A DNA stretch of 41,316 nucleotides from Paenibacillus assamensis DSM 18201. Lineage in GTDB: Bacteria > Bacillota > Bacilli > Paenibacillales > Paenibacillaceae. Below are positions 17,834 to 25,257 of the stretch, piece by piece. A program made the translations under genes and the position numbers. The first letter of the stretch is position 1. Every line of letters starts with the position of its first letter. The stretch covers positions 1 through 41,316 of the forward strand of contig NZ_AULU01000026.1 in the NCBI RefSeq assembly GCF_000422445.1. The letters run 5' to 3'. The notes under the pieces were generated by a model. It made no database searches, had not been told where the DNA came from, and saw only the letters and a program-made list of their open reading frames with translations.

Positions 17834-18120
17834 AGATTTCAGTAAGTGTAATACAGCAGATAAATTAATTTGTGAAGGAAACATATATGCTCGAAAAGGT
17901 GAGGACGCAGGTTTTTAGAGCTATGTAGCAATTGAAGTTTTAAAGTAGAATTAACCCACATGTGTATGTATTTTTAAGTTAGGGATATGAGACTTAACAT
18001 TAAAATGAAAAGTGGACGCAACAAAAGACACTCTAATTACGTATGGATATTATAAAGTGTCATATATTTCAAATGACTGCATGATTTGGAGTTCCAAGTG
18101 AAGTATTCAAAAATAACTAT
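17834..18120 (+). other. Gene-free stretch before the initiating transferase
   Basis: No gene seen. It contains AAAAGTGGACGC with AAAGACACTCT downstream (about 18008-18036), reminiscent of IS3-family termini, and a GACACT/AGTGTC inverted repeat across 18028-18062. A stem near 17885-17930 (GCTC/GAGC with flanking pairs) carries GAAA and GGACGCAGG in its loop. None is strong enough to name. Confidence 0.3.
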
Positions 18121-18148
18121 TTGGTAATCAAAGGGCATGCGTTATACT
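18121..18148 (+). promoter_or_regulatory. Candidate promoter for the sugar-phosphate transferase gene
   Basis: TTGGTA (18121-18126), a 16-base spacer, and TATACT (18143-18148), 41 bases before the start codon. Confidence 0.5.
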
Positions 18149-18188
18149 TAAGGTTGAAAAAAATCATTTAAATAAGGTTGATGTCAAG

Positions 18189-19595
18189 ATGATTCGCCAA
18201 AACCAAAGATTTTTAACCATCATGTATATTATCTTCGATTTGCTATGTATAGCATCATCATTTGGAATTGCTTGGTGGTTCAAGTTTCAGAGTGGATTGC
18301 TTGGAGGGGACTCGGCTCTTCCTTATAGCAGTTATCTTTTATGGTCTGGTGTATACGCACTAATATTTTTATCCATTGGATTTCTTGCTTCTCTATATGT
18401 AATACATCGTAAGAAGCGCTTTGCAGATCAACTTGTACGTATTATTCAAACGCAAGTCATTAGTTTATTTGTATTGTTTGGTTTGTTATTCTTTGTGAAG
18501 CAGGTCCATATATCGCGTGAATATTTGGCTATATTCGTTACGGTAGCTACGGTTCTAATGATTATATATCGATATGCAGTAAAGATAACACTACGAACGA
18601 TTCGTCAAAAGGGATATAACAAACAGTTTATTCTTATTGTTGGAGCAGGCTCTTTAGGAAAGCGATTCTACTCTAATCTATCTTATTCGCCTGAACTAGG
18701 GTATGAAGTGGTTGGTTTTCTTGATGATCGAGCTGTTTGGGATGAGGATGAACAGAAAGCCTTCAGACCAATATTGGGTACCATAAACGAGCTTGAAGAC
18801 ATCTTAAATGAACAGCTTATTGACGAAGTCATTATTGCCTTGCCGCTTGATGTACATCATAAGTTTCCGACACTTATCAATACATGTGAAAAATCAGGAG
18901 TACGTACGCTTATTATTCCCGACTTTTTTGATTATTTGCCTGCTAGACCATACTTTGATAATTTTGCTGGGATGCCGCTTATTAATGTTCGTGATATTCC
19001 TTTAGATATGATGAGCAACCGCATATTTAAGCGCTGTTTTGATATTTTGTTTGCAGTTGCTGCTATTGTTTTGACACTACCTGTTATGGCTGTCATTGCA
19101 TTAGGGATAAAGCTAACATCACGTGGGCCTATTATTTTCAAGCAAGAACGTGTCGGATTGAATCGTAGAAACTTTAATATGTACAAATTCCGATCAATGC
19201 GAGTGGATACGGTACATACTGCAGATACTCAATGGACAACGGAAAATGATCCGCGTAAGACCAAGTTTGGTAGCTTTTTACGAAAATCAAGTCTAGATGA
19301 GCTTCCACAGTTTTTTAATGTTTTATTTGGACATATGAGTGTCGTTGGTCCACGCCCAGAGCGCCCATATTTTGTTGAACAATTCAAGGAAGAAATTCCG
19401 AAATATATGGTTAAACATCACGTTAGACCTGGTATTACAGGATGGGCTCAAAGTAACGGACTTCGTGGCGATACCTCAATTGAGGAACGTATAAGACACG
19501 ATATATTTTATATTGAAAACTGGTCTTTATTATTTGATATTAAGATTATTTGGAAGACAATTTGGAACGGATTCATAAATAAAAATGCTTATTAA
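18189..19595 (+). CDS. Undecaprenyl-phosphate glucose/galactose phosphotransferase (WcaJ/WsfP-type initiating enzyme)
   Basis: A 468-residue polyprenyl glycosylphosphotransferase that moves a hexose-1-phosphate from UDP-sugar to undecaprenyl phosphate, starting the glycan. Four N-terminal membrane segments (about 10-130) are followed by a nucleotide-binding-like domain (ILIVGAGSLGKRFY near 150), a fifth segment near 283-307, and the catalytic C-terminal domain. That domain carries FKQERVGLNRRNFNMYKFRSM, SSLDELPQFFNVL, VGPRPERP and RPGITGWAQ, all diagnostic. Length and architecture match WsfP of S-layer glycan clusters. Whether it uses Glc or Gal is not visible; GalE in the cluster makes either possible. 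Start: ATG 18189 with AAGG-type pairing upstream. Confidence 0.93.
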   Translation: MIRQNQRFLTIMYIIFDLLCIASSFGIAWWFKFQSGLLGGDSALPYSSYLLWSGVYALIFLSIGFLASLYVIHRKKRFADQLVRIIQTQVISLFVLFGLLFFVKQVHISREYLAIFVTVATVLMIIYRYAVKITLRTIRQKGYNKQFILIVGAGSLGKRFYSNLSYSPELGYEVVGFLDDRAVWDEDEQKAFRPILGTINELEDILNEQLIDEVIIALPLDVHHKFPTLINTCEKSGVRTLIIPDFFDYLPARPYFDNFAGMPLINVRDIPLDMMSNRIFKRCFDILFAVAAIVLTLPVMAVIALGIKLTSRGPIIFKQERVGLNRRNFNMYKFRSMRVDTVHTADTQWTTENDPRKTKFGSFLRKSSLDELPQFFNVLFGHMSVVGPRPERPYFVEQFKEEIPKYMVKHHVRPGITGWAQSNGLRGDTSIEERIRHDIFYIENWSLLFDIKIIWKTIWNGFINKNAY

Positions 19596-19617
19596 GATAG
19601 GTATAAAATGAGGAAAA

Positions 19618-19658
19618 AACTCCCCAGACTGAGAATACGATTCTTAGGAAGGGGAGTT
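19618..19658 (-). terminator. Hairpin: minus-strand terminator or ribosome-binding-site sequestering stem
   Basis: AACTCCCC (19618-19625) pairs with GGGGAGTT (19651-19658), with an inner AGAAT/ATTCT stem. On the minus strand it is followed by six T, the form of a terminator, but no minus-strand gene leads into it. On the plus strand the right arm contains the GGGGAG ribosome binding site of the small gene at 19667. Confidence 0.55.
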
Positions 19659-19666
19659 GGTCGTTT

Positions 19667-19786
19667 ATGAAGCAAGCGCCTGATTCTTGGGAAAATGGTA
19701 TAACGGGACGAGGATGGTTGAACGGCATACTTTTAGGTGTGTTGATGTGGCTAATCATTATATTTCTATGGGTATGGCTATTTTAG
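19667..19786 (+). CDS. Small 39-residue single-span membrane protein
   Basis: Starts ATG 19667 with AAGGGGAG 10-17 bases upstream and stops TAG 19784-19786. The sequence opens MKQAPDSWENGITGRGWLNG, then continues as one hydrophobic stretch (about 21-39) rich in Leu, Ile and Trp to the C-terminus, so it should be a tail-anchored mini-membrane protein. The good ribosome binding site, soluble-then-hydrophobic layout and independent terminator (19848-19881) argue for a real gene. I do not recognise the family. The Shine-Dalgarno lies in the right arm of the 19618-19658 hairpin, suggesting translational control. It sits between the initiating transferase and rfbC. Confidence 0.5.
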   Translation: MKQAPDSWENGITGRGWLNGILLGVLMWLIIIFLWVWLF

Positions 19787-19847
19787 ATTGAAGAGTGTTG
19801 TATATAACTTTTTGAAATAATATATGTAAGATGAAGTGAGCTAAGTA

Positions 19848-19881
19848 AGCCCGCACTGTATTTTTAGGTGCGGGCTGTTTT
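19848..19881 (+). terminator. Terminator before rfbC
   Basis: Perfect 9-bp arms AGCCCGCAC (19848-19856) and GTGCGGGCT (19868-19876) with an 11-base loop, followed by GTTTTA. It separates rfbCB from the upstream unit. Confidence 0.88.
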
Positions 19882-20003
19882 ATATGCAGTTTGAAAAAAT
19901 GTCCATGCGTCTGAATTACTATCATTTTTGCTTTTCACGTGCATACACTTGAACAAGATGTTTAATGCGTAAAATATTTACCTTAAACGAGGTGGGCATA
20001 GCA

Positions 20004-20552
20004 ATGAAGATTGTCTATTTAGCTTTAGCTGGCTCTTATCTCATAGAACCTGTAGTCCATGATGATAAGCGAGGCTTTTTTATGGAAAGTTATAATGAAA
20101 AAAAATACTATGACCTAGGTATTAAATATAAATTTGCTCAAGACAATCAATCCCTCTCGGTGGAAACAGGTGTACTTCGGGGATTGCATTATCAGTTAAA
20201 TCCTAAGGCCCAAACTAAGCTCGTACGCGTACTTTCTGGGGCAATTTATGATGTTATTGTTGATATTCGTAAAAGTTCTCCTACCTTTGGACAATCAGTA
20301 GGTGTTATTCTGAGTGAATATAACAAGCGTCAACTGCTTGTACCTAAGGGATTTGCTCATGGGTTTTGTACGTTAGTTCCTAATACGCAGGTGTTTTATA
20401 AGGTGGACGAATATTATTCACAAGAATATGAACGAGGTATACGTTGGAATGATCCTGCGTTAGGAATTAATTGGCCAATATCTAGTCCGATTTTATCTGC
20501 AAAAGATGAGCAATTACCATTGTTACAAGATGCAGAGGTGAACTTTGAGTAG
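20004..20552 (+). CDS. rfbC: dTDP-4-dehydrorhamnose 3,5-epimerase RfbC/RmlC
   Basis: Third enzyme of dTDP-L-rhamnose synthesis; double epimerisation at C3 and C5 of the 4-keto sugar. 182 residues, the family norm. The motifs are DDKRGFFMESYN, FAQDNQS, GVLRGLHYQ with the catalytic His62, QTKLVRVLSGAIYDVIVDIR, and PKGFAHGF. An upstream in-frame ATG at 19965 would add 13 residues, but GAGGTGG lies 8 bases before 20004, so that start is preferred. rfbB follows after 11 bases. The usual partners rfbA and rfbD are not in this window. Confidence 0.95.
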   Translation: MKIVYLALAGSYLIEPVVHDDKRGFFMESYNEKKYYDLGIKYKFAQDNQSLSVETGVLRGLHYQLNPKAQTKLVRVLSGAIYDVIVDIRKSSPTFGQSVGVILSEYNKRQLLVPKGFAHGFCTLVPNTQVFYKVDEYYSQEYERGIRWNDPALGINWPISSPILSAKDEQLPLLQDAEVNFE

Positions 20553-20563
20553 GGGGAGAAAGT

Positions 20564-21556
20564 GTGAGATTACTTGTTACAGGTGGCGCCGGTTTTATCG
20601 GAAGTAATTTTATCAGGTTCATGCTAAATAAATATCCAAATTATCAAATTACTAATGTGGATGCGTTAACATATGCAGGTAATCTAGGGAATCTGAAGTC
20701 GGTATTTGAGAATTCTAATTATACTTTTGTAAAGGCTGATATTACGGATGTGTCAGCAATTGAGAAGTTATTTCAGGATGGTATTGATGTTGTTGTTAAT
20801 TTCGCAGCAGAGTCACATGTTGACCGTTCGATTGTCGATCCAGGTATTTTTGTGAAAACGAATGTTCAAGGTACACAAGTATTACTGGAGGCATCTAAAA
20901 GATATAAGATAGGAAAATACGTGCAAGTATCTACAGACGAAGTGTATGGTTCTCTTGGCAAAACGGGGCTGTTTACAGAAGAAACACCGTTGTCTCCAAA
21001 TAGCCCCTACTCGGCAAGTAAGGCTGGGGGAGATTTGTTAGTACGTGCTTATTACGAAACATTTGATCTTCCCATAAATATTACGCGCTGTTCTAACAAC
21101 TACGGGCCTTTTCATTTTCCTGAAAAGTTGATCCCCTTGGTTATTACGAAGGCGCTTGCAAATCAGGAGATTCCACTCTATGGAGATGGCCTTAACATCC
21201 GTGACTGGTTATATGTAGAAGATCACTGCAGCGCGATAGACTTAGTTATTCATAAAGGGGCAAATGGCGAAATTTATAACATAGGCGGTAACAACGAACG
21301 TACAAATATTCAAATTGTAAAATTCATTTTGCAAGAACTGGGCAAACCAGAGTCGTTAATTCGCTATGTGGAAGACCGTCTTGGCCATGATCGACGCTAT
21401 GGTATTGATGCGAGCAAGATTACAACAAAGCTTGGATGGAAACCAAAGCATAATTTCGAGACGGGAATTAAAGAAACGATACGTTGGTATCTTGATAATA
21501 AAGAGTGGTTGGAGAGAATTTCGTCTGGCAAATATCAAGAGGACTGTCACAAATAG
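20564..21556 (+). CDS. rfbB: dTDP-glucose 4,6-dehydratase RfbB/RmlB
   Basis: Converts dTDP-glucose to dTDP-4-keto-6-deoxyglucose using bound NAD. 330 residues. GGAGFIG at 7-13; the catalytic triad region STDEVYG has Asp125 and Glu126; Tyr149 and Lys153 form the YxxxK pair; TRCSNNYGP and RDWLYVEDH are diagnostic. It begins with GTG after GGGGGAGAA, 11 bases beyond rfbC, so the two are cotranscribed. With RfbC it makes dTDP-4-keto-rhamnose; a reductase (rfbD) elsewhere would complete dTDP-rhamnose. Confidence 0.95.
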   Translation: MRLLVTGGAGFIGSNFIRFMLNKYPNYQITNVDALTYAGNLGNLKSVFENSNYTFVKADITDVSAIEKLFQDGIDVVVNFAAESHVDRSIVDPGIFVKTNVQGTQVLLEASKRYKIGKYVQVSTDEVYGSLGKTGLFTEETPLSPNSPYSASKAGGDLLVRAYYETFDLPINITRCSNNYGPFHFPEKLIPLVITKALANQEIPLYGDGLNIRDWLYVEDHCSAIDLVIHKGANGEIYNIGGNNERTNIQIVKFILQELGKPESLIRYVEDRLGHDRRYGIDASKITTKLGWKPKHNFETGIKETIRWYLDNKEWLERISSGKYQEDCHK

Positions 21557-21730
21557 TGTGATCAGTATGGCTTTAAATCATAGTAATAGTTAATAGAGCG
21601 TATGATGAAAGATATTAATGAGAGCTGCGCTTACTGTTAAGTAGCGAGTGGCCATTTCGAAAAGTAGTAAAGCTATGCTAGATGCTAATAATTGATTTTT
21701 CCTAGATAGTGGCGTATAAACAGTTTCATG
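21557..21730 (+). other. Spacer between rfbB and the leader promoter
   Basis: AT-rich, without a gene. A weak hairpin (CGCTTACT/AGTAGCG, near 21626-21646) has no T tract, so no firm terminator for rfbCB is seen. Together with the leader RNA this makes a 511-base gene-free stretch. Confidence 0.4.
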
Positions 21731-21738
21731 TTATAATA
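21730..21738 (+). promoter_or_regulatory. Extended -10 promoter for the leader RNA
   Basis: TGTTATAAT is a perfect extended -10 (TGnTATAAT), with TATAAT at 21733-21738. No good -35 lies 16-18 bases upstream, as often found with extended -10 promoters. Transcription would start about 21745. Confidence 0.6.
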
Positions 21739-21744
21739 GTCGCA

Positions 21745-21882
21745 CAATTGGTTGACGGAAACATTTATCGCTGCAATGATTAAATCTCTTACAGAGATAG
21801 CTTATTGAGGCCGTGAAAATGCGATAAAGAATCTTTTACAAGTTCCGATGGGAAACGGCTGTAAGAGGTTCTTTTCTTTTTT
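21745..21882 (+). ncRNA. Candidate cis-regulatory leader: pseudoknot plus intrinsic terminator (attenuator)
   Basis: Visible pairings: ACGG (21756-21759) with CCGT (21811-21814), and TATCGC (21767-21772) with GCGATA (21821-21826). These interleave and so form a pseudoknot. A nested hairpin ATCTCT/AGAGAT (21784-21798) and CAAT/ATTG (21775-21778 with 21804-21807) lie between. A terminator follows: 21829-21842 pairs with 21859-21871, then TTTTCTTTTTT. AATCTCTTACAG (21783-21794) can instead pair over 12 bp with the terminator's right arm (21859-21870), an alternative fold. It precedes a five-gene glycan operon. The Bacillales EAR/epsC RNA is a known pseudoknotted eps-operon leader; I cannot confirm identity with it. 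Confidence 0.6.
21829..21882 (+). terminator. Attenuator terminator of the leader RNA
   Basis: A 12-bp stem with two G-U pairs plus an inner stem (GTTCC/GGAAAC), then a T-rich tail TTTTCTTTTTT at 21872-21882. It lies about 185 bases before the first gene of the operon. Confidence 0.8.
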
Positions 21883-21990
21883 GCATGGGGTTCATATCTA
21901 TATCAATATTATGGGGAATTTAAAATGCAAAAATGAATAAACTTCCAGTTTTAAAGTGTTACGGATATCTTGTGGGGGGCAAATCTTGAA

Positions 21991-22019
21991 TTGAATATTG
22001 GCAAGTACAGTATTATTAT
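21991..22019 (+). promoter_or_regulatory. Possible second promoter downstream of the attenuator
   Basis: TTGAAT (21991-21996), a 17-base spacer and TATTAT (22014-22019), 49 bases before the start codon. If active it would bypass the attenuator. Confidence 0.4.
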
Positions 22020-22067
22020 AAGTTTTAAAGCCATTTTTAAACATAGCGGATTATGTAGGAGGAAAAA

Positions 22068-22790
22068 ATGAAAATCAATATAATTATCCCCGTATTAAAT
22101 GAGGAGTTACGAATACGAAAGGGAATAGAAACTGCAATTGACTTTTTAGAGATGAACTTGAGCGGTAAATATAAATTAACAATTGTGGATAATGGTTCTA
22201 CTGATAAGACCGAACAGATTGCTAATGAATTAATTCAAAAACATGGAGCTATTGATTATATTAAACTTTCTCAAAGAGGCGTCGGACTTGCTTTGAGAGA
22301 AGCGGCTAAAGTTAATGAGCATGAGATTATTGGATATATGGATGTGGATCTATCAACGGACCTTCGTCATATTTTAGAAGTTTACGATTTATTTGAAAAA
22401 GAGAAGAATACTAATATTGTGAATGGTTCTAGACTTCTTAGTTCTTCAGAGGTTGAAGGAAGAAAGGTGTTAAGAGGTATTACTTCAAGAGGTTTAAATG
22501 TCATACTCAAAGTGGTATTAGGGGTCAAGTTTACTGATGCTATGTGTGGATTTAAATTTTTTAAGAAGGATACCTTAAATAAGTTAATTGAAAAAAGCAG
22601 TGATAATAACGGATGGTTTTATTGTACCGAGCTTTTAGTTAGAGCCGAGTGGGAAAGAATTCAAATCAAAGAGTTACCCGTAAAGTGGGAAGATGATCCT
22701 AACTCTAAAGTTAAAGTAATTAAATTGAGTATAAATTATTTGAAAGAGATTATCAAATTACGGAAGGATAAAAAAAGGAGTACGTCATGA
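22068..22790 (+). CDS. GT2 glycosyltransferase, DPM1/polyprenyl-phosphate type
   Basis: A 240-residue soluble GT2 enzyme. NIIIPVLNEE at the N-terminus, DNGSTDKT, and YMDVDLSTD as the DxD metal site are all present; a CGFKFFK segment near 165 is typical of dolichyl/undecaprenyl-phosphate sugar synthases. It should make an undecaprenyl-phosphate monosaccharide on the inner face of the membrane. No membrane segments are seen. AGGAGG sits nine bases before the ATG. It is the first gene after the attenuator leader and overlaps the next gene by four bases (ATGA). Confidence 0.85.
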   Translation: MKINIIIPVLNEELRIRKGIETAIDFLEMNLSGKYKLTIVDNGSTDKTEQIANELIQKHGAIDYIKLSQRGVGLALREAAKVNEHEIIGYMDVDLSTDLRHILEVYDLFEKEKNTNIVNGSRLLSSSEVEGRKVLRGITSRGLNVILKVVLGVKFTDAMCGFKFFKKDTLNKLIEKSSDNNGWFYCTELLVRAEWERIQIKELPVKWEDDPNSKVKVIKLSINYLKEIIKLRKDKKRSTS

Positions 22791-23716
22791 TCAAAGTTGC
22801 ATTGATTGGGTATGGATATTGGGGAAAGATTATAAGAAAATATATAGAAGAAAATGATGGTGTTATATTAAAAAGAATATATGACCGTAATCATAGCGAC
22901 AATATATTGTTTACAGATAATCTTGATGATATTGTTAATGACCCTGAGATTGAATGTGTGTTCATTTGTACACCTGTCCATACACACTATTATTATTGCA
23001 AACTGTTCTTGACAAACGGAAAACATGTTTTCTGTGAAAAACCTTTAGCGATACTAACTAAAGAAGTAGATGAATTAATTGAAATAGCTAGAAATAGCAA
23101 TAAAGTGCTGTATACAGATTATATATATACCCTTTCAGAGGGGATTAATAAAGTTCGTAACTTACGAGCAGAGATCGGGAAGTTGCAAGCAATAGAAGCT
23201 AGAATAGAACAATTCGGTGCTTTTTATAAAGATGAACATGTATATGAAGTTGTTGGAGTCCATTTACTTTCAGCAATTATATATATACTGGAATGCTACG
23301 ATAATGAAATTGAAGTGAAGTTCATCGATTTAGTTACTAACAATGATGGTTTTTGCACGGTAGGAAAGATCACTATGGAGATAGACGATTTATCAGTAAA
23401 CATGCATTGTGATCTTCTTTCAACTTGTAAAAATAGAACAATTAAACTAATAGGAAGTCATGGTATTATTCAATTTGATATGATGAAGCAGCCTACAGTT
23501 GAATTACTTAAGATTCAGCGAGATGGTCATAAGTATGAGCAGATTGAAAAAATGGAATGGTCATTTGATGAGGGTAATAACTTAATCTACGCTATTAATC
23601 AATTTATTCATTTTGTTAATAATGATAGGTTTGATTCAAACAACCGTTTAGCAAGCCTCGTTACTAAATTGTTAGATAGAAAGGTGCTCTTACGTACTCA
23701 TAGAGGTGTTGAGTGA
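22787..23716 (+). CDS. Gfo/Idh/MocA-family sugar oxidoreductase
   Basis: 309 residues. The N-terminal NAD(P) fold has ALIGYGYWGKII; the family catalytic-lysine motif CEKPLA lies near 83-88 after CTPVHTHYYYC. The C-terminal alpha/beta domain begins near residue 120. Members oxidise or reduce sugars or nucleotide sugars, for example at C3. Here it probably modifies the donor used by one of the two flanking GT2 enzymes (inference). It overlaps both neighbours by four bases (ATGA upstream, GTGA downstream), so all are translationally coupled. Confidence 0.85.
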   Translation: MIKVALIGYGYWGKIIRKYIEENDGVILKRIYDRNHSDNILFTDNLDDIVNDPEIECVFICTPVHTHYYYCKLFLTNGKHVFCEKPLAILTKEVDELIEIARNSNKVLYTDYIYTLSEGINKVRNLRAEIGKLQAIEARIEQFGAFYKDEHVYEVVGVHLLSAIIYILECYDNEIEVKFIDLVTNNDGFCTVGKITMEIDDLSVNMHCDLLSTCKNRTIKLIGSHGIIQFDMMKQPTVELLKIQRDGHKYEQIEKMEWSFDEGNNLIYAINQFIHFVNNDRFDSNNRLASLVTKLLDRKVLLRTHRGVE

Positions 23717-24114
23717 AAAAACATATTGTTCTTTATATTGTGTTTGGAGTTTTAACGACGTTAATAAACATTGTTAGCTATTGGCTATTAGTTGAGATGA
23801 GTATCAATTACATCATTAGTAATATAATTGCCAATATACTGAGTATACTTTTTGCATTTATCACTAATAAGATATATGTATTTAAATCAGTGCAATGGAC
23901 TACGGCTGTGTTATCGAAAGAATTATCCATGTTTCTAACCTCAAGAGCTCTAACGTTTGGTCTTGATGTTGCTTTGATGTATGTATTAATAGATATGGTT
24001 GTCATGAATGACCTTATAGCTAAGTGTCTAGTAAATATTCTTGTTATCGTGATAAATTATGTATGCAGTAAATTTATATTTAGACAAACCCAAAATAGTA
24101 TAGAACACATGTGA
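23713..24114 (+). CDS. GtrA-family membrane protein (lipid-linked sugar translocase candidate)
   Basis: 133 residues with four predicted hydrophobic spans, the classic GtrA length and layout. FGVLTTLINIVSYWLL forms the first span, FAFITNKIYVFKS follows the second, and FLTSRALTFGLDVALM and NYVCSKFIFR form the C-terminal half; these are GtrA family features. It probably flips undecaprenyl-phosphate sugar made by the GT2 enzymes. It begins with GTG, overlapping the upstream stop (GTGA). Confidence 0.88.
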   Translation: MKKHIVLYIVFGVLTTLINIVSYWLLVEMSINYIISNIIANILSILFAFITNKIYVFKSVQWTTAVLSKELSMFLTSRALTFGLDVALMYVLIDMVVMNDLIAKCLVNILVIVINYVCSKFIFRQTQNSIEHM

Positions 24115-24135
24115 AATAAGCCGGAGGGTACCAAC

Positions 24136-25257
24136 ATGCAAGTAAAAAAATATGATTACGTAATATTTGGTGCGGGCATTTATGGATTGTTTGCAGCGAA
24201 GCATCTTGCAGATAAGGGGCTGCATGTTGCTCTAATTGAAATAGATTCTGGCGCGTTACAAAGGGCTAGTTATATCAATCAAGCTCGAGTGCATAACGGG
24301 TATCACTACCCACGTAGTGTATCTACAGCGATAAAATCAGCTAAATATTATGATAGATTTAATAATGACTTTTCATTTGCGCTTAATAATAAGTTTAAAA
24401 AAGTATATGCGATATCAGCAAATGATTCATTAACAAACGCTGAGCAGTTCGTTAAGTTTTGTGAATATATTAACATACCTGCTGAAGAGATAAACAGTAA
24501 TAAATATTTTAACAAAGGTTCTGTAGAGGCAACTTTTGAAACAGCGGAATACAGCTATGATGCAAAAATGATAAGAGATTGGTATATGGAGAGTTTGAGT
24601 GGATATAAGCATGTTGATCTTTTATTTTCGATGAAATTAGATAAAGTATCCAAAAATGATGTTGAGTTTGTTATGACATTTGAAAACGATATGTGTATAA
24701 AAACATCAAAAGTGTTAAATGCCACCTACTCAAGTATAAATCAGCTGAATAAGAAATTTGGATATGAATTATTTAATACGAAGTATGAGATTTGCGAAGT
24801 AATTCTTGCAGATGTCAGCAGCAATTTAAAAGATGTTGGAATCACAATTATGGATGGACCCTTCTTATCAGTAATGCCTTTTGGGCTTACAGGCAATCAT
24901 TCTTTAACATCGGTAGGGCACACACCGCACGAGTCGTCTCATAATCAATTGCCTTCATTCAGCTGCCAAACCCACAACAAAAGTTGTACTTCTGAGATAT
25001 TACAAAATTGCAATGTATGTAGTGCACGACCAGAATCTGCTTGGAAACGGATGTATCAACTATCAAAAAAATTCTTAGTACCGGATATTGAAATCAATTA
25101 CAAGTCGTCTCTATTCGCTGTTAAAGCATTAATTAGTGCGTCGGAGTTAGATGACTCTAGGCCAACCATTATCAAATCATTTTCGACAGAACCTTCATAT
25201 ATTTCAGTATTTTCAGGTAAATTCAACACGATATATGATCTGGAGGATGTTCTATGA
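24136..25257 (+). CDS. FAD-dependent oxidoreductase (DAO-like) with a four-cysteine cluster
   Basis: 373 residues. The N-terminal dinucleotide-binding motif is YVIFGAGIYGLFAAKHLADK, followed by an acidic strand end (LIEID) and an Arg/His-rich QARVHNGYHYPRS stretch typical of the D-amino-acid-oxidase superfamily. Residues 277-295 hold four cysteines spaced C-x6-C-x7-C-x2-C, which could bind a metal or Fe-S cluster. The C-terminal FAD-closing motif is not obvious. It lies between GtrA and a GtrB-like GT2 in a coupled operon, so it may oxidise a carbohydrate or lipid-linked intermediate. The substrate is unknown. CCGGAGG precedes the ATG, and the end overlaps the next gene by four bases. Confidence 0.75.
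   Translation: MQVKKYDYVIFGAGIYGLFAAKHLADKGLHVALIEIDSGALQRASYINQARVHNGYHYPRSVSTAIKSAKYYDRFNNDFSFALNNKFKKVYAISANDSLTNAEQFVKFCEYINIPAEEINSNKYFNKGSVEATFETAEYSYDAKMIRDWYMESLSGYKHVDLLFSMKLDKVSKNDVEFVMTFENDMCIKTSKVLNATYSSINQLNKKFGYELFNTKYEICEVILADVSSNLKDVGITIMDGPFLSVMPFGLTGNHSLTSVGHTPHESSHNQLPSFSCQTHNKSCTSEILQNCNVCSARPESAWKRMYQLSKKFLVPDIEINYKSSLFAVKALISASELDDSRPTIIKSFSTEPSYISVFSGKFNTIYDLEDVL

Noticed and set aside
17885..17930. c-di-GMP riboswitch-like words (GAAA loop and GGACGCAGG)
   Set aside because: The conserved GGCAAACC and tetraloop-receptor parts of the GEMM motif are not present; only short word similarity. A covariance search would settle it.
19573..19758. 61-residue minus-strand frame over the small membrane ORF
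   Set aside because: It is antisense to the better supported plus-strand gene, has no ribosome binding site and no recognisable features.
21932..21988. 18-codon frame (MNKLPVLKCYGYL) as a leader peptide in the attenuator region
   Set aside because: No ribosome binding site and it lies after the terminator, so it cannot control it by ribosome stalling.
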